This document shows positions 53,917 to 62,491 of a stretch of 64,000 nucleotides of DNA, in pieces (within the stretch, counting starts at the first letter, position 1; each line of letters begins with the position of its first letter). Source of the DNA: an uncultured Aquimarina sp. Lineage in GTDB: Bacteria; Bacteroidota; Bacteroidia; Flavobacteriales; Flavobacteriaceae. The notes beneath the pieces were generated by a model. It was given only the letters and a program-made list of their open reading frames with translations, searched no databases and had not been told where the DNA came from. A program made the translations under genes and the position numbers. The stretch spans positions 120,095 to 184,094 of the forward strand of contig CANMKX010000007.1 in NCBI GenBank assembly GCA_947498595.1, read 5' to 3'.

Positions 53917-53954
53917 AAACAAAAGAGGTACCATTATTGGTACCTCTTTTGTTT
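53917..53954 (-). terminator. Terminator of the cysteate acyltransferase-like gene
   Basis: ACAAAAGAGGTACC / GGTACCTCTTTTGT form a perfect 14-bp stem with a 6-nt loop, then a T-rich tail on the minus strand. It lies 42 nt past the stop of the PLP enzyme gene. Confidence 0.9.
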
Positions 53955-53995
53955 CTAATTCTATAAATAGAATTTTAATTTTATCTATCTAAGTT

Positions 53996-55255
53996 TTATT
54001 CTCCCATTGCTTCGATCAAAGCTGCAGACATACGTTTATATGTTCCATTTTCTAGACGTTCTCGTATTGATGAAAACGCTTCTAATGTTTCTTCAACATC
54101 TTGTAATGTATGTGTAGCTGTAGGTATTAACCTTAATAAGATTAATCCTTTTGGTATTACTGGATATACTACTATAGAACAGAATACTCCATGATTTTCT
54201 CTTAGGTCTTTTACTAAAGCCATCGCTTCAGGAATACTTCCTTTTAAATATACTGGAGTTACACAACTTTGTGTTGTTCCTATATCAAATCCTCTATCTT
54301 TAAGTCCATTTTGTAATGCTCGAACGTTCTCCCATAATTTTTCTCTAAGTTCAGGCATTGTTCGGATCATGTCCAAACGTTTTAATGCTCCTACAACCAA
54401 TTGCATTTGCAATGATTTTGCGAACATTTGTGATCTTAAATTATATTTTAGGTAATCAATAATTTCTTGATCTGCAGCAATAAAAGCTCCAGTACTTGCC
54501 ATAGATTTTGCAAAAGTTGCAAAGTAAACATCTATTTGGTCTTGAACGCCTTGCTCTTCTCCAGCTCCAGCTCCAGTTTTACCTAGTGTACCAAAACCAT
54601 GTGCATCGTCAACAAATAATCTAAAATTATATTTTTCTTTAAGAGCTGCAATTTCTTTAAGTCTTCCTTGTTCACCACGCATTCCAAAAACACCTTCAGA
54701 AATCAAAAGAATTCCTCCTCCTGTTTTCTCTGCCATTTTTGTAGCACGCATCAAGTTTTTCTCTATACTCTCTAAATCATTGTGCTTATATGTAAAACGT
54801 TTTCCTTGGTGCAAACGTACTCCATCAATAATACATGCATGTGCATCTACATCATATACTATAACATCGTCTTTAGACACTAATGCATCAATTGTAGAAA
54901 CCATCCCTTGGTATCCAAAATTAAGCAAGTAAGCAGCTTCTTTATCAACAAAAGCAGCTAATTCGTTTTGCAGTTGTTCGTGCAAATCGGTATGTCCACT
55001 CATCATACGAGCTCCCATAGGGTATGCCGATCCATAAGACGCTGCCGCTTCTGCATCCACCTTACGTACCTCATCCATGTTAGCTAATCCCAGGTAATCA
55101 TTAATACTCCAAGTAATTACCTCACGCCCCTGAAACTTCATTCTATTTGATATTGGACCTTCTAACTTAGGAAATACAAAATATCCTTCTGCTTGATCTG
55201 CCCATTTCCCCAATGGTCCTTTGTCTTTATATATCTTATCAAATAAATCTCTCAT
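53996..55255 (-). CDS. Alpha-oxoamine synthase; probable cysteate fatty-acyl transferase (or serine palmitoyltransferase)
   Basis: A 419-residue PLP enzyme of the KBL/SPT family. It has the Schiff-base lysine in FATFAKSMAST (K250), the DDAHGFGTLG motif (216-225) and the conserved NDYLGLA. Family enzymes condense an amino acid with an acyl thioester. The N-terminus RDLFDKIYKDKGPLGKWADQ resembles the Flavobacterium enzyme shown to make capnine from cysteate (from memory), the base of sulfonolipids used in gliding. The next upstream gene encodes a cysteine-synthase-like enzyme. Serine palmitoyltransferase remains the main alternative. Confidence 0.8.
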   Translation of the reverse strand: MRDLFDKIYKDKGPLGKWADQAEGYFVFPKLEGPISNRMKFQGREVITWSINDYLGLANMDEVRKVDAEAAASYGSAYPMGARMMSGHTDLHEQLQNELAAFVDKEAAYLLNFGYQGMVSTIDALVSKDDVIVYDVDAHACIIDGVRLHQGKRFTYKHNDLESIEKNLMRATKMAEKTGGGILLISEGVFGMRGEQGRLKEIAALKEKYNFRLFVDDAHGFGTLGKTGAGAGEEQGVQDQIDVYFATFAKSMASTGAFIAADQEIIDYLKYNLRSQMFAKSLQMQLVVGALKRLDMIRTMPELREKLWENVRALQNGLKDRGFDIGTTQSCVTPVYLKGSIPEAMALVKDLRENHGVFCSIVVYPVIPKGLILLRLIPTATHTLQDVEETLEAFSSIRERLENGTYKRMSAALIEAMGE

Positions 55256-55349
55256 CTATCTTAAATTTGAATCTTATAAGTTTGCGAAAATACAGAAAAT
55301 TGATGGGATGACATAATTATAATGCTTCTCTATATTTTCTCTTTTTTTA

Positions 55350-55392
55350 TTGTAAAAAGAAAGCATCTGTCGTTAGTTAAACCAGATGCTCT
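55350..55392 (-). terminator. Terminator of the cysteine/cysteate synthase-like gene
   Basis: AGCATCTG / CAGATGCT form an 8-bp stem with a 13-nt loop, followed on the minus strand by TTTCTTTTT. It separates the two PLP enzyme genes into independent units. Confidence 0.75.
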
Positions 55393-55413
55393 ACTATGTT
55401 TTATTGAATTTTC

Positions 55414-56454
55414 TTATTTTACGAATTGAACTCGTGTAGCATCAATTTCATTCTTGCTATCTACAAAGCCTTGTTCTAGCATCCAATCGTCGCTAAAAAC
55501 CTTACTCATATAACGAGAACCGTGATCCGGAAGGATAACGACAACAATACTATCTTCATTAAATTCTCCTTGAGCAGCCATTTGTTTAATTCCTTGAACA
55601 GCAGCTCCACTTGTATATCCTAAAAATAATCCCTCTTTTCTAGCTAGTTCTCTTGCTGTGTGTGCACTTTCTTCGTCACTAACTTTCTCAAATTTATCTA
55701 TTACATCAAAATCTGTAGCTGTTGGTATTAAATTTTTACCTAAACCTTCTATTCGGTATGGATATATTTCTTCTGAATCGAACTCTCTTGTTTCATGGTA
55801 TTTTTTCAACACTGATCCAAAAGCATCAATTCCTAAAACGCGAACATCTTTATTCTGTTCTTTTAAATATCTAGCTGTTCCTGAGATTGTTCCCCCTGTT
55901 CCACTACATGCTACAAAATGCGTAATCTTACCTTTAGTTTGATTCCACACCTCTGGCCCTGTAGAATTATAATGTGCATCAATATTTAGTTCATTAAAAT
56001 ATTGATTTATATATACAGATCCTTTGATCTCTTCGTGTAATCGTTTTGCTACTTGATAATATGATCTTTCATCATCTGCACTTACATTTGCTGGGCACAC
56101 ATATACTTTAGCTCCCATGCTCTTAAGCATTGCTATTTTATCTTTAGATGATTTTGAGCTTACTGCAAGTATACAATCATATCCTTTAATAACACTAACC
56201 ATTGCAATACTAAAACCTGTATTACCACTAGTAGTCTCTATAATTGTATCTCCTGGTTTAAGTATTCCTTTTCGCTCAGCCTCTTCGATAATATGTAATG
56301 CTATCCTATCTTTTGTAGAGTGACCTGGGTTAAACGATTCAATTTTAGCATAATAATTGCCGGGTAAGCCATCAATAATTTTATTCAATTTTATAAGTGG
56401 TGTATCACCTATAAGCTCTAAAACATTATTATAAGCTTCTATTTGTTCTTTCAT
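55414..56454 (-). CDS. Cysteine-synthase-family PLP enzyme; probable cysteate synthase
   Basis: A 346-residue fold-type-II PLP enzyme. It has the lysine in NPGHSTKDR (K48), the substrate loop TTSGNTGF and the phosphate-binding GTGGTISG. This is the CysK/CBS family, with a C-terminal extension ([14 protein letters not shown]...) beyond minimal CysK. Placement beside an alpha-oxoamine synthase of the capnine type suggests it makes L-cysteate for sulfonolipids. This is inference; ordinary O-acetylserine sulfhydrylase is possible. It has its own terminator and faces the same way as its neighbour. Confidence 0.78.
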   Translation of the reverse strand: MKEQIEAYNNVLELIGDTPLIKLNKIIDGLPGNYYAKIESFNPGHSTKDRIALHIIEEAERKGILKPGDTIIETTSGNTGFSIAMVSVIKGYDCILAVSSKSSKDKIAMLKSMGAKVYVCPANVSADDERSYYQVAKRLHEEIKGSVYINQYFNELNIDAHYNSTGPEVWNQTKGKITHFVACSGTGGTISGTARYLKEQNKDVRVLGIDAFGSVLKKYHETREFDSEEIYPYRIEGLGKNLIPTATDFDVIDKFEKVSDEESAHTARELARKEGLFLGYTSGAAVQGIKQMAAQGEFNEDSIVVVILPDHGSRYMSKVFSDDWMLEQGFVDSKNEIDATRVQFVK

Positions 56455-56544
56455 AAGGTTATGTTTTCCTCACGTTTCTAGGCAGTGTGTTGGGGAACCT
56501 AAAAACAGTTATAAAACGTTGCGAATTTACATTTTTTTTTTTAA

Positions 56545-58605
56545 TTATTCAGTAATCCCTTCTAGATCTAATAGAAAAGCGTATTCTTCTGCTACTTCTT
56601 TTAATGCTTCAAACCTTCCTGAGGCACCTCCATGCCCTGTTTCCATGTTTGTATTTAATAACAATACGTTAGCATCTGTTTTTAGTTCTCTTAACTTTGC
56701 AACCCATTTTGCTGGCTCCCAGTATTGTACCTGAGAATCATGTAATCCTGTTGTTACTAACATATTTGGATATCTTTGAGCTACTATATTATCATAGGGC
56801 GAATATGATTTCATATAATCATAATACTCTTTTTCATTTGGATTTCCCCATTCGTCATACTCTCCTGTGGTTAATGGAATACTATCATCTAACATCGTAG
56901 AAACTACATCTACAAACGGAACTGCTGCAATAATACCGTTATATAACTCTGGTGCTATATTAATTATTGCTCCCATTAATAAACCTCCAGCTGATCCTCC
57001 CATGGCATATAAATGCTTTGGTGATGTATACTTTTCTTCTATTAAATACTTTGAACAATCTACAAAGTCTGTAAACGTATTTTTCTTTGTTAATAATTTC
57101 CCGTTTTCATACCATTCTCTTCCTAAGTATTCACTCCCTCTAATATGTGCTATTGCATAAATAAAGCCTCTATCCAATAAGCTCAATCGCACTGTTGAGA
57201 AATAAGGATCTATCGTTGATCCATAAGATCCATATCCATATTGTAATAATGGATTTGTACCATCTTTTTTTATTCCTTTTTTATATATAATTGACATTGG
57301 TACTTTTGTCCCGTCAATTGCTGTTGCCCAAACTCTCTCTGAAGTATAATTATCTTTATCAAATCCCCCTCCTAAAACTTCTTGTTCCTTTTTAACCTCT
57401 TTCTCTTTAGTTTTCATGTTGAAATCTATCACAGAGTTTGGTGTTGTAAGAGAATTGTATGCATATCGTAGTATTTCAGAATCAAAATCTGGGTTTGTTC
57501 CTACGTATGCTGTATAAGTTTCGTTATCAAATGGTAAGTAATAATCCACAGTTCCATCCCATCTTTTGATATTGATTTTACCAAGTCCATTACTACGTTC
57601 GCTTATCACTAAGTATTCTTTAAAAATATCGATATCTTCTAATAAAACATCTGATCTATGCGGTATTAGATCTTTCCAATTTCCTTTAGATGTTTGAGTA
57701 TCTAACGTTTTCATCAATTTAAAATTGGTTGCCCCATCTGCATTGGTCAAAATGTAAAAATCATTTTCGTAATGTGCAATTCCATATTCTAAACCTCTCG
57801 TTCTTTCTTGAAAGACTTCAAATTCTCCTGTTGGATTATCTGCTTTTAATATTCTATATTCTGACGTTAACGTACTACTTGATCCTATAACCAAGTATTT
57901 CTTAGATTTTGTCTTATAAACAAAAGTGTTGTAGGTATCATCTTTTTCATGATATACAAGAATATCATCAGTAACTGGTGTCCCTAAGGTATGTCTATAT
58001 ATTTTGTCTGATCGTAATGTTTCATCATCCTTACGTGTATAAAACAAGGTTTTTCCATCTGCTGCCCAAGTACTTCCACCAGTTGTAGTTTCAATAGTTT
58101 CAGGATATACCTCACCTGTAACAAGGTTTTTTATTCTAATCGTATATTTACGTCTACTTACGGTATCAACACCATATGCGATCAGTGTGTTATCTGGGCT
58201 TACATTTAGACCTGATAATTTGTAATAGCTATGATCTTTAGCTTCTATATTACAGTCAAATAAAATTTCTTCAGGAGCATCTAGTGTCTCTTTTTTTCTT
58301 GAATAGATAGGGTAATCCTTACCTATTTCATATTTTGTGATATACCAATATCCATTATGCTTATACGGTACAGATTCGTCATTCTCCTTTATTCTTCCTT
58401 TCATTTCTTCAAAAAGACGCTTCTGAAAATCCTTCGTATGGGCAGTCATTCTCTCATTATACGCATTTTCTTCTTTTAAATAACTTAGCACTTCTTGATC
58501 TTCTCTTTGATTCAACCAAAAATAATTATCTATACGTATGTCTCCATGTTTCTCTAGCTTAGTTGCTTTTTTTGCTGCTACAGGAAGTTGCGTTTCTGTT
58601 TCCAA
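56545..58605 (-). CDS. ptrB: Oligopeptidase B (S9 family)
   Basis: A 686-residue cytoplasmic serine peptidase. The seven-bladed propeller (about 60-400) starts with DIRIDNYFWLNQREDQEVLSYL. The alpha/beta-hydrolase domain has GGSAGG (nucleophile S538), the catalytic D623 (GLHDSQVQY) and H658 (ETGHGG), and the oligopeptidase-B segment YGSYG followed by RGSEYLGREWYE. It cleaves after basic residues in short peptides. No signal peptide is present. It is monocistronic, facing the pdx genes. Confidence 0.93.
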   Translation of the reverse strand: METETQLPVAAKKATKLEKHGDIRIDNYFWLNQREDQEVLSYLKEENAYNERMTAHTKDFQKRLFEEMKGRIKENDESVPYKHNGYWYITKYEIGKDYPIYSRKKETLDAPEEILFDCNIEAKDHSYYKLSGLNVSPDNTLIAYGVDTVSRRKYTIRIKNLVTGEVYPETIETTTGGSTWAADGKTLFYTRKDDETLRSDKIYRHTLGTPVTDDILVYHEKDDTYNTFVYKTKSKKYLVIGSSSTLTSEYRILKADNPTGEFEVFQERTRGLEYGIAHYENDFYILTNADGATNFKLMKTLDTQTSKGNWKDLIPHRSDVLLEDIDIFKEYLVISERSNGLGKINIKRWDGTVDYYLPFDNETYTAYVGTNPDFDSEILRYAYNSLTTPNSVIDFNMKTKEKEVKKEQEVLGGGFDKDNYTSERVWATAIDGTKVPMSIIYKKGIKKDGTNPLLQYGYGSYGSTIDPYFSTVRLSLLDRGFIYAIAHIRGSEYLGREWYENGKLLTKKNTFTDFVDCSKYLIEEKYTSPKHLYAMGGSAGGLLMGAIINIAPELYNGIIAAVPFVDVVSTMLDDSIPLTTGEYDEWGNPNEKEYYDYMKSYSPYDNIVAQRYPNMLVTTGLHDSQVQYWEPAKWVAKLRELKTDANVLLLNTNMETGHGGASGRFEALKEVAEEYAFLLDLEGITE

Positions 58606-58855
58606 TGGTATTCTTTGTTTTTTTGTTTATAAATTTAAATTCGTAAAATATCGTAGGTTGGTTCTTTCTATACTACTCAAAAAATTTCATTACGTATTTT
58701 ACTGCGAAGATTATTTGTATCAAAAAGTATGCTATTTTGCTTTTTTCCTAAAACTATCTTCAATAACGGTATCCAATAAAATTAAATATAAACAACTAAC
58801 TCTCTCATTCTCTAGATTATTAGTGTTTTTTTATTTATAAGAATATTTTTCTTAA
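58606..58855. other. Intergenic region between ptrB and ybaB
   Basis: About 250 bp of AT-rich sequence between divergent genes. Apart from the ybaB promoter at its right end, no gene or structured RNA is recognised. Confidence 0.4.
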
Positions 58856-58886
58856 TTGGGTATTAACTACCAAAGTACTAATTTTG
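58856..58886 (+). promoter_or_regulatory. Promoter of the YbaB gene
   Basis: TTG (58856-58858), a 20-nt spacer and TAATTTTG (58879-58886) match both Bacteroidota promoter elements exactly. The -7 box ends 30 nt before the ATG. Confidence 0.65.
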
Positions 58887-58916
58887 TAATTAATAAACTC
58901 TAAAAAATCATAACAA

Positions 58917-59240
58917 ATGTTTGGAGACATGATGGGAATGATGGGTAAACTAAAAGAAGCCCAACAAAAAGTTGAAGACACAAAAAAACGTTTAAATACT
59001 GTTTTAATTGACGAAAGTAGTTCTGACAATTTATTTAAAGTTACGGTAACTGCTAATAGAGAGATCAAATCTATATCAATTGCAGACGAATTACTTGAAG
59101 ATAAGGAACAATTAGAAGATTATTTAGTTTTGACTATTAATAAGGCTATTGCTAAAGCTTCTCAAATTAACGAATCTGAATTAGCAGCTGCTGCAAAAGA
59201 TGGTATGCCTAATATTCCTGGATTAGATATGTTTAAGTAA
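58917..59240 (+). CDS. YbaB/EbfC nucleoid-associated protein
   Basis: A 107-residue protein. It starts [20 protein letters not shown] and has the family core (helix, then [20 protein letters not shown], then a long helix [19 protein letters not shown]), with the usual Gly/Met-rich ends. YbaB forms tweezer-shaped dimers that bind DNA and affect chromosome organisation. It usually follows dnaX/recR, which is not the case here. It has a clear promoter and ends at a strong terminator. Confidence 0.93.
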   Translation: MFGDMMGMMGKLKEAQQKVEDTKKRLNTVLIDESSSDNLFKVTVTANREIKSISIADELLEDKEQLEDYLVLTINKAIAKASQINESELAAAAKDGMPNIPGLDMFK

Positions 59241-59341
59241 TGTGATTCGCATTCAATGATAATCTTATAAATTTGAGCATATTATATATAAAAACAGTGT
59301 TTAATTCATTTTTAACACTTGATATACTTACTCTAAAAATT

Positions 59342-59385
59342 ATAAAAAGAGACGATTTATGATATCATAAATCGTCTCTTTTTAT
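59342..59385. terminator. 44-bp perfect palindrome, strong bidirectional terminator
   Basis: The arm ATAAAAAGAGACGATTTATG plus AT, and its exact complement, give a 22-bp uninterrupted stem flanked by T runs on both strands. It lies about 100 nt past the YbaB stop. The perfect palindrome is longer than needed for termination. Confidence 0.8.
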
Positions 59386-59502
59386 AGAATTAACTTCTCT
59401 TTTAAAATACATTCCGTTTTCACAAAATTAGCTCGTATGCATTGGTTTTTTAATAATATTCTATAAATTTAAGCCTATACAACTTGTAAACTCTTAGACT
59501 TT

Positions 59503-59823
59503 ATGTTCGAATTAAAAAATAAAGAAGAAAATCAGTTTCATTTTAATTTAAAAGCTAAAAATGGGCAAATTATCTTAAGTAGTGAAATTTACACTAGTAA
59601 AGCTGCTGCAAAAAATGGAATTGCTTCAATTCAAAAAAACTGTACTGATGATATTCGTTATGAACGTAAAACGGCTAAAAATGGAAAGTTCTATTTTAAT
59701 TTAAAAGCTACTAACGGTCAAATCATTGGTTCTAGTCAAATGTACACCTCTGAATCTGGTATGGAAAACGGAATCAAATCTGTAAAAGAAAATGCGCCAA
59801 ATTCTGAAATAAAAGAATTGTAA
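59503..59823 (+). CDS. YegP-like (DUF1508) two-repeat protein
   Basis: A 106-residue protein made of two ~50-residue DUF1508 repeats: HFNLKAKNGQIILSSEIYTS ... GIASIQKN and YFNLKATNGQIIGSSQMYTS ... GIKSVKEN. Each has the F-x-L-K-A-x-N-G-Q-I motif. The family forms small alpha/beta domains of unknown role. It stands alone with its own terminator. Both repeats are complete. Confidence 0.92.
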   Translation: MFELKNKEENQFHFNLKAKNGQIILSSEIYTSKAAAKNGIASIQKNCTDDIRYERKTAKNGKFYFNLKATNGQIIGSSQMYTSESGMENGIKSVKENAPNSEIKEL

Positions 59824-59829
59824 TCCATA

Positions 59830-59870
59830 TAGTGAGATTGTTTATATCGAGCGATCTCGCTTTTATTTTA
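59830..59870 (+). terminator. Intrinsic terminator
   Basis: AGTGAGAT / ATCTCGCT (one G-T pair) with a following T-rich stretch, just after the YegP-like stop codon. Confidence 0.65.
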
Positions 59871-60019
59871 TATAATATGTCTTCTTCATCGATCAATCGT
59901 TTATTAATTATCTGATAAGAATTATTTTTAGAAAAGATACATGCAATTCGTTACTTTATCTTTATAAACAATATTAATAGACAATACTATTCTAAAAGAA
60001 AAACCATATAGTTAATTCA

Positions 60020-60159
60020 AAAAAGAACTTTTATTAGCTCTAATACCCCAAGAAAAAGCTTCATAAAACCCATAGACCTCATATCACTAGTAATATGTGG
60101 GTTTTAGTTAACACTGCATTCAGATACTGCTCTACGAGCAGTCCGAATGCTTAGTTATT
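60020..60159 (-). repeat. Cassette-boundary repeat X, copy 1
   Basis: About 140 bp closely similar to 62349-62487. The last 50 bp (60110-60159) are identical in both copies and fold as AAC / GTT, GCATTC / GAATGC and ACTGCTC / GAGCAGT around a TAC loop. A second hairpin (TAAAACCCA / TGGGTTTTA) precedes it. It ends 15 nt from the stop codon of the minus-strand CHAT-like gene, the position of an attC site in an integron cassette. Confidence 0.75.
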
Positions 60160-60173
60160 ATAAGCTGGCTTTT

Positions 60174-60971
60174 TTAGTTTAATATATCTTTAAAACAATA
60201 ATAATCTTTATGCTTAGCTGAAACCTCCTCAAACATTTTTCTAATATCATTTTCAACTATTTCAAAAGAGATGTTTTTATCTCCTTTTCTAACACGGTTA
60301 GCATATTGTTCTTCGACCATTAATTTGAAATGCTTAGGATCCCGATCAGGGTTAAAAGTTGAGTTAAAAACTTCTTCTGATGTAAGTATCCAAAATGTTC
60401 TTGTACCATCAATATTTCCATCTATTTCAGTAGTTAAAGCATTCATTCCTTTGGAGAGATCAAGCGGACTTGAATATTCATTATAAAATGCCGAAAACCC
60501 TCTGGCTATTTCGTCAACAGTTAAATCTCTATATGATGCTATAAAAGCTAAGTAAGGAGCTCTCTTTTCTGGTTCTATATGTGTGAGAATTGCACCTCCT
60601 TTGCACATTGCCATATTTACAACTAGAAGATTACACATCTTGATATTTATAGATCGAATGTTATCCATAAACAACTTCCAAGGAACACACTCTCCTGATG
60701 ATAGATGAATTCCTTTTTCAGAACCATGAGTTTCTAAATGAAGAGTAAATATGACACCTTCTGTCATCGCTTTTTCAATGCTATTTATTTGATCAATAAA
60801 TTCTAAGGTTGTTGAGACATTGTATATTTCTGTGAAAACATCCTCATGTAGATATTGCTTGTATCATAAGATGTCATCATGAAGTTCTTTTCCAGTCTGC
60901 TTCTCATTATTATCTAGTGATTGAATTACTATTATACCTTTTTTTATAATTTCAGTTTTTGGTGTATTCAT
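60174..60971 (-). pseudogene. CHAT/caspase-like protease gene with an in-frame TGA
   Basis: Read from the ATG at 60971, the frame gives a ~265-residue protein that is interrupted once by TGA at 60866-60864 (codon 36). A shorter frame from 60767 (197 codons) is uninterrupted. The sequence contains the CHAT-type dyad LETHGS (His) and MAMCKG (Cys), followed by YRDLTVDEIARGF. So the protease core is intact while the N-terminal part needs suppression, a sequencing error or an internal start. It may be inactive. It lies in an accessory cassette array between repeat Y and repeat X. Confidence 0.65.
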
Positions 60972-61042
60972 TTTAAAATAAATTTTATGAAGGTAATTTT
61001 AATGAGAGTATTGTGAAGTTTTTATCTGCTTGCTTATAAAGT

Positions 61043-61122
61043 GAGTCTGCGCAGAAACCCCTATTTGTTATTTTATCGTTTTATAAAAGCTAAATATAGT
61101 CAATATCAGGCTGCTCTAAAAT
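61043..61122 (-). repeat. Cassette-boundary repeat Y, copy 1
   Basis: 80 bp aligned without gaps to 62213-62292, about 89% identical. It lies about 70 bp upstream of the CHAT-like gene's ATG. On the plus strand it reads SLRRNPYLLFYRFIKAKYS and on; see the finding about synonymous differences. Confidence 0.75.
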
Positions 61123-61617
61123 AGAATTTTGTTTCTTTTAAAAAGTATAACCTTAACAAATCTACAGGAGCGTATGGCGGACGTCCTTCTGAAGATGGAG
61201 TATCATTAAAACCTAATGTCTTTAAAGGTAAAATAGTTACAAACAAGTCAACAATCCTTGCTCATGAATCTAGCTTAACGTACTGATCAAATGATAGCAT
61301 TTGTAATTGCCCATGATCAAAACCTTGAACATAATCCAGAAAACAATGTATCTATTTATATAATAAGAAGATACTTGTTTTTATTAAATTACTATTCTTG
61401 AGTTTTTACGCAGTCTGACGGTTCAGCTATGGTTAGTGTGAGAATTAAAAGTAGTGAACTTTCAATTAATCACTTAACCAAAACCTTTTATTTTATTTTT
61501 TTTATTGAAAATGCTATATTTTATAGTTGGTGACTTTATAAATAAACACAGACCTCTGGGTGAACCTAAATCACACTATGTTTTTATACCTTGTTATGTT
61601 TTCGTACTTTTTTAGAG
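61123..61617 (+). other. Spacer with a decayed gene fragment
   Basis: Nearly 500 bp without an intact gene. On the plus strand about 61138-61287 reads STGAYGGRPSEDGVSLKPN then VFKGKIVTNKSTILAHESS, and a following frame near 61291 reads MIAFVIAHDQNLEHNPENN, separated by a stop. This looks like one ancestral gene now broken by stop codons or a frameshift. A GAGTTTTTACGCAGTCT motif at 61398 is an inverted partner of the start of repeat Y. Confidence 0.4.
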
Positions 61618-61920
61618 CTAGATGTCTTTTTTCAACTTATTGGAGTTTTGTCTTGTGTCAAAAATTGTGATTATTTCAATTTCGTTTAATTTTGTCGAAA
61701 TTCGATAGTAAAAAGTTGTTTGTTTTGTCACTACACACTTATAAAGACCTTTAAATTCAGAAGACTGAGGACAACTTTCTGGTTGAAGAGAAATTTGTTT
61801 GATTTTTTCTGTCAGTTTTTCAATAAACTTATCACGTGTTTTTAAATTCCAATTTTCTTGAATATAATCAGATAATTTTAGAAGTTTGTTTTCAGCAAGT
61901 TCCGATAAAAATACTTTCAT
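61618..61920 (-). CDS. ParE/RelE-family toxin
   Basis: A 100-residue protein of the RelE/ParE fold. It begins MKVFLSELAENKLLKLSDYI, has the strand LYKCVVTKQTTFYYRISTKLNEIEIITIFDTRQN and ends at a Lys-rich tail. ParE relatives inhibit gyrase, while RelE relatives cut mRNA; the lack of classical RelE catalytic Arg/Lys cluster makes ParE-type more likely, but this is uncertain. Its ATG overlaps the antitoxin stop by 1 nt. Toxin-antitoxin pairs are typical passengers of cassette arrays. Confidence 0.88.
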   Translation of the reverse strand: MKVFLSELAENKLLKLSDYIQENWNLKTRDKFIEKLTEKIKQISLQPESCPQSSEFKGLYKCVVTKQTTFYYRISTKLNEIEIITIFDTRQNSNKLKKDI

Positions 61921-62138
61921 TAAGATATTTTCTTCAAAAATGAATCATATGAAACTCTTTTCCCTTTATCAAGTTCATTTATTCCTTCTTTGATTTCATT
62001 TTGTTCAATGACACTTAACTCTGTCCAAAAGTCAGCTTTTTCATTTTTGATAAATTCAGCAACTTTTTGAATGAAATCATTGTTTTCTATAGCCAAAATA
62101 GTCTTCACTAATTCTATTTTTGTTGATTGAATGTCCAT
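61920..62138 (-). CDS. Antitoxin of the ParE/RelE pair
   Basis: A 72-residue helical protein from the ATG at 62138 (MDIQSTKIELVKTILAIEN); ten in-frame codons upstream lack support. Its ending (WTELSVIEQNEIKEGINELDKGKRVSYDSFLKKIS) follows the pattern of Bacteroidota antitoxins that neutralise RelE/ParE toxins. It is coupled to the toxin by a 1-nt overlap, with the antitoxin first. It probably represses its own promoter. Repeat Y lies about 75 bp upstream. Confidence 0.82.
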   Translation of the reverse strand: MDIQSTKIELVKTILAIENNDFIQKVAEFIKNEKADFWTELSVIEQNEIKEGINELDKGKRVSYDSFLKKIS

Positions 62139-62212
62139 AGTCTTAAATTTATAAGAACAAATATACAAAAAGCGTTTTACTCATTCGTTTGAGTGGGTAT
62201 GAAACACAACGG

Positions 62213-62292
62213 GAGTCTGCGTAGAAACTCTTGTTTGTTATATTATCGTTTTATAAAAGCTAAATATAGCCAATATCAAGCAGCTTTAAAAT
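62213..62292 (-). repeat. Cassette-boundary repeat Y, copy 2
   Basis: 80 bp with the same gap-free length as 61043-61122, starting GAGTCTGCG. It is upstream of the toxin-antitoxin pair and about 57 bp from repeat X copy 2, forming an X-Y junction between cassettes. Confidence 0.75.
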
Positions 62293-62348
62293 GGGTTTTT
62301 CAACAAAAAAACAGTGTTATCAATATGTAAATAATCTTATTATCCTCA

Positions 62349-62487
62349 AGAAAAGAACTTTTATAATACCTTCAAGAAAAAGCTTCGTAAAACCCATAGC
62401 CCTTAAATCGCTAGCAATACGTGGGTTTTATTTAGTCAACACTGCATTCAGATACTGCTCTACGAGCAGTCCGAATGCTTAGTTATT
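62349..62487 (-). repeat. Cassette-boundary repeat X, copy 2
   Basis: Second copy of the 140-bp hairpin repeat (60020-60159). Its 50-bp identical core (62438-62487) ends only 4 nt from the stop codon of the minus-strand TPR gene. Confidence 0.75.
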
Positions 62488-62491
62488 GTGG

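Noticed and set aside
59342..59385. Origin or phage attachment site in the 44-bp palindrome
   Set aside because: T-rich ends and placement directly after a gene make a terminator the simplest reading; no repeated boxes or integrase is present.
60110..60159. Canonical attC site of a class 1-type integron
   Set aside because: The fold and position fit, but the outer boxes (TAAC / GTTATT) do not meet RYYYAAC and GTTRRRY, and no integrase is in the window. It is kept as an integron-like repeat, not a confirmed attC.
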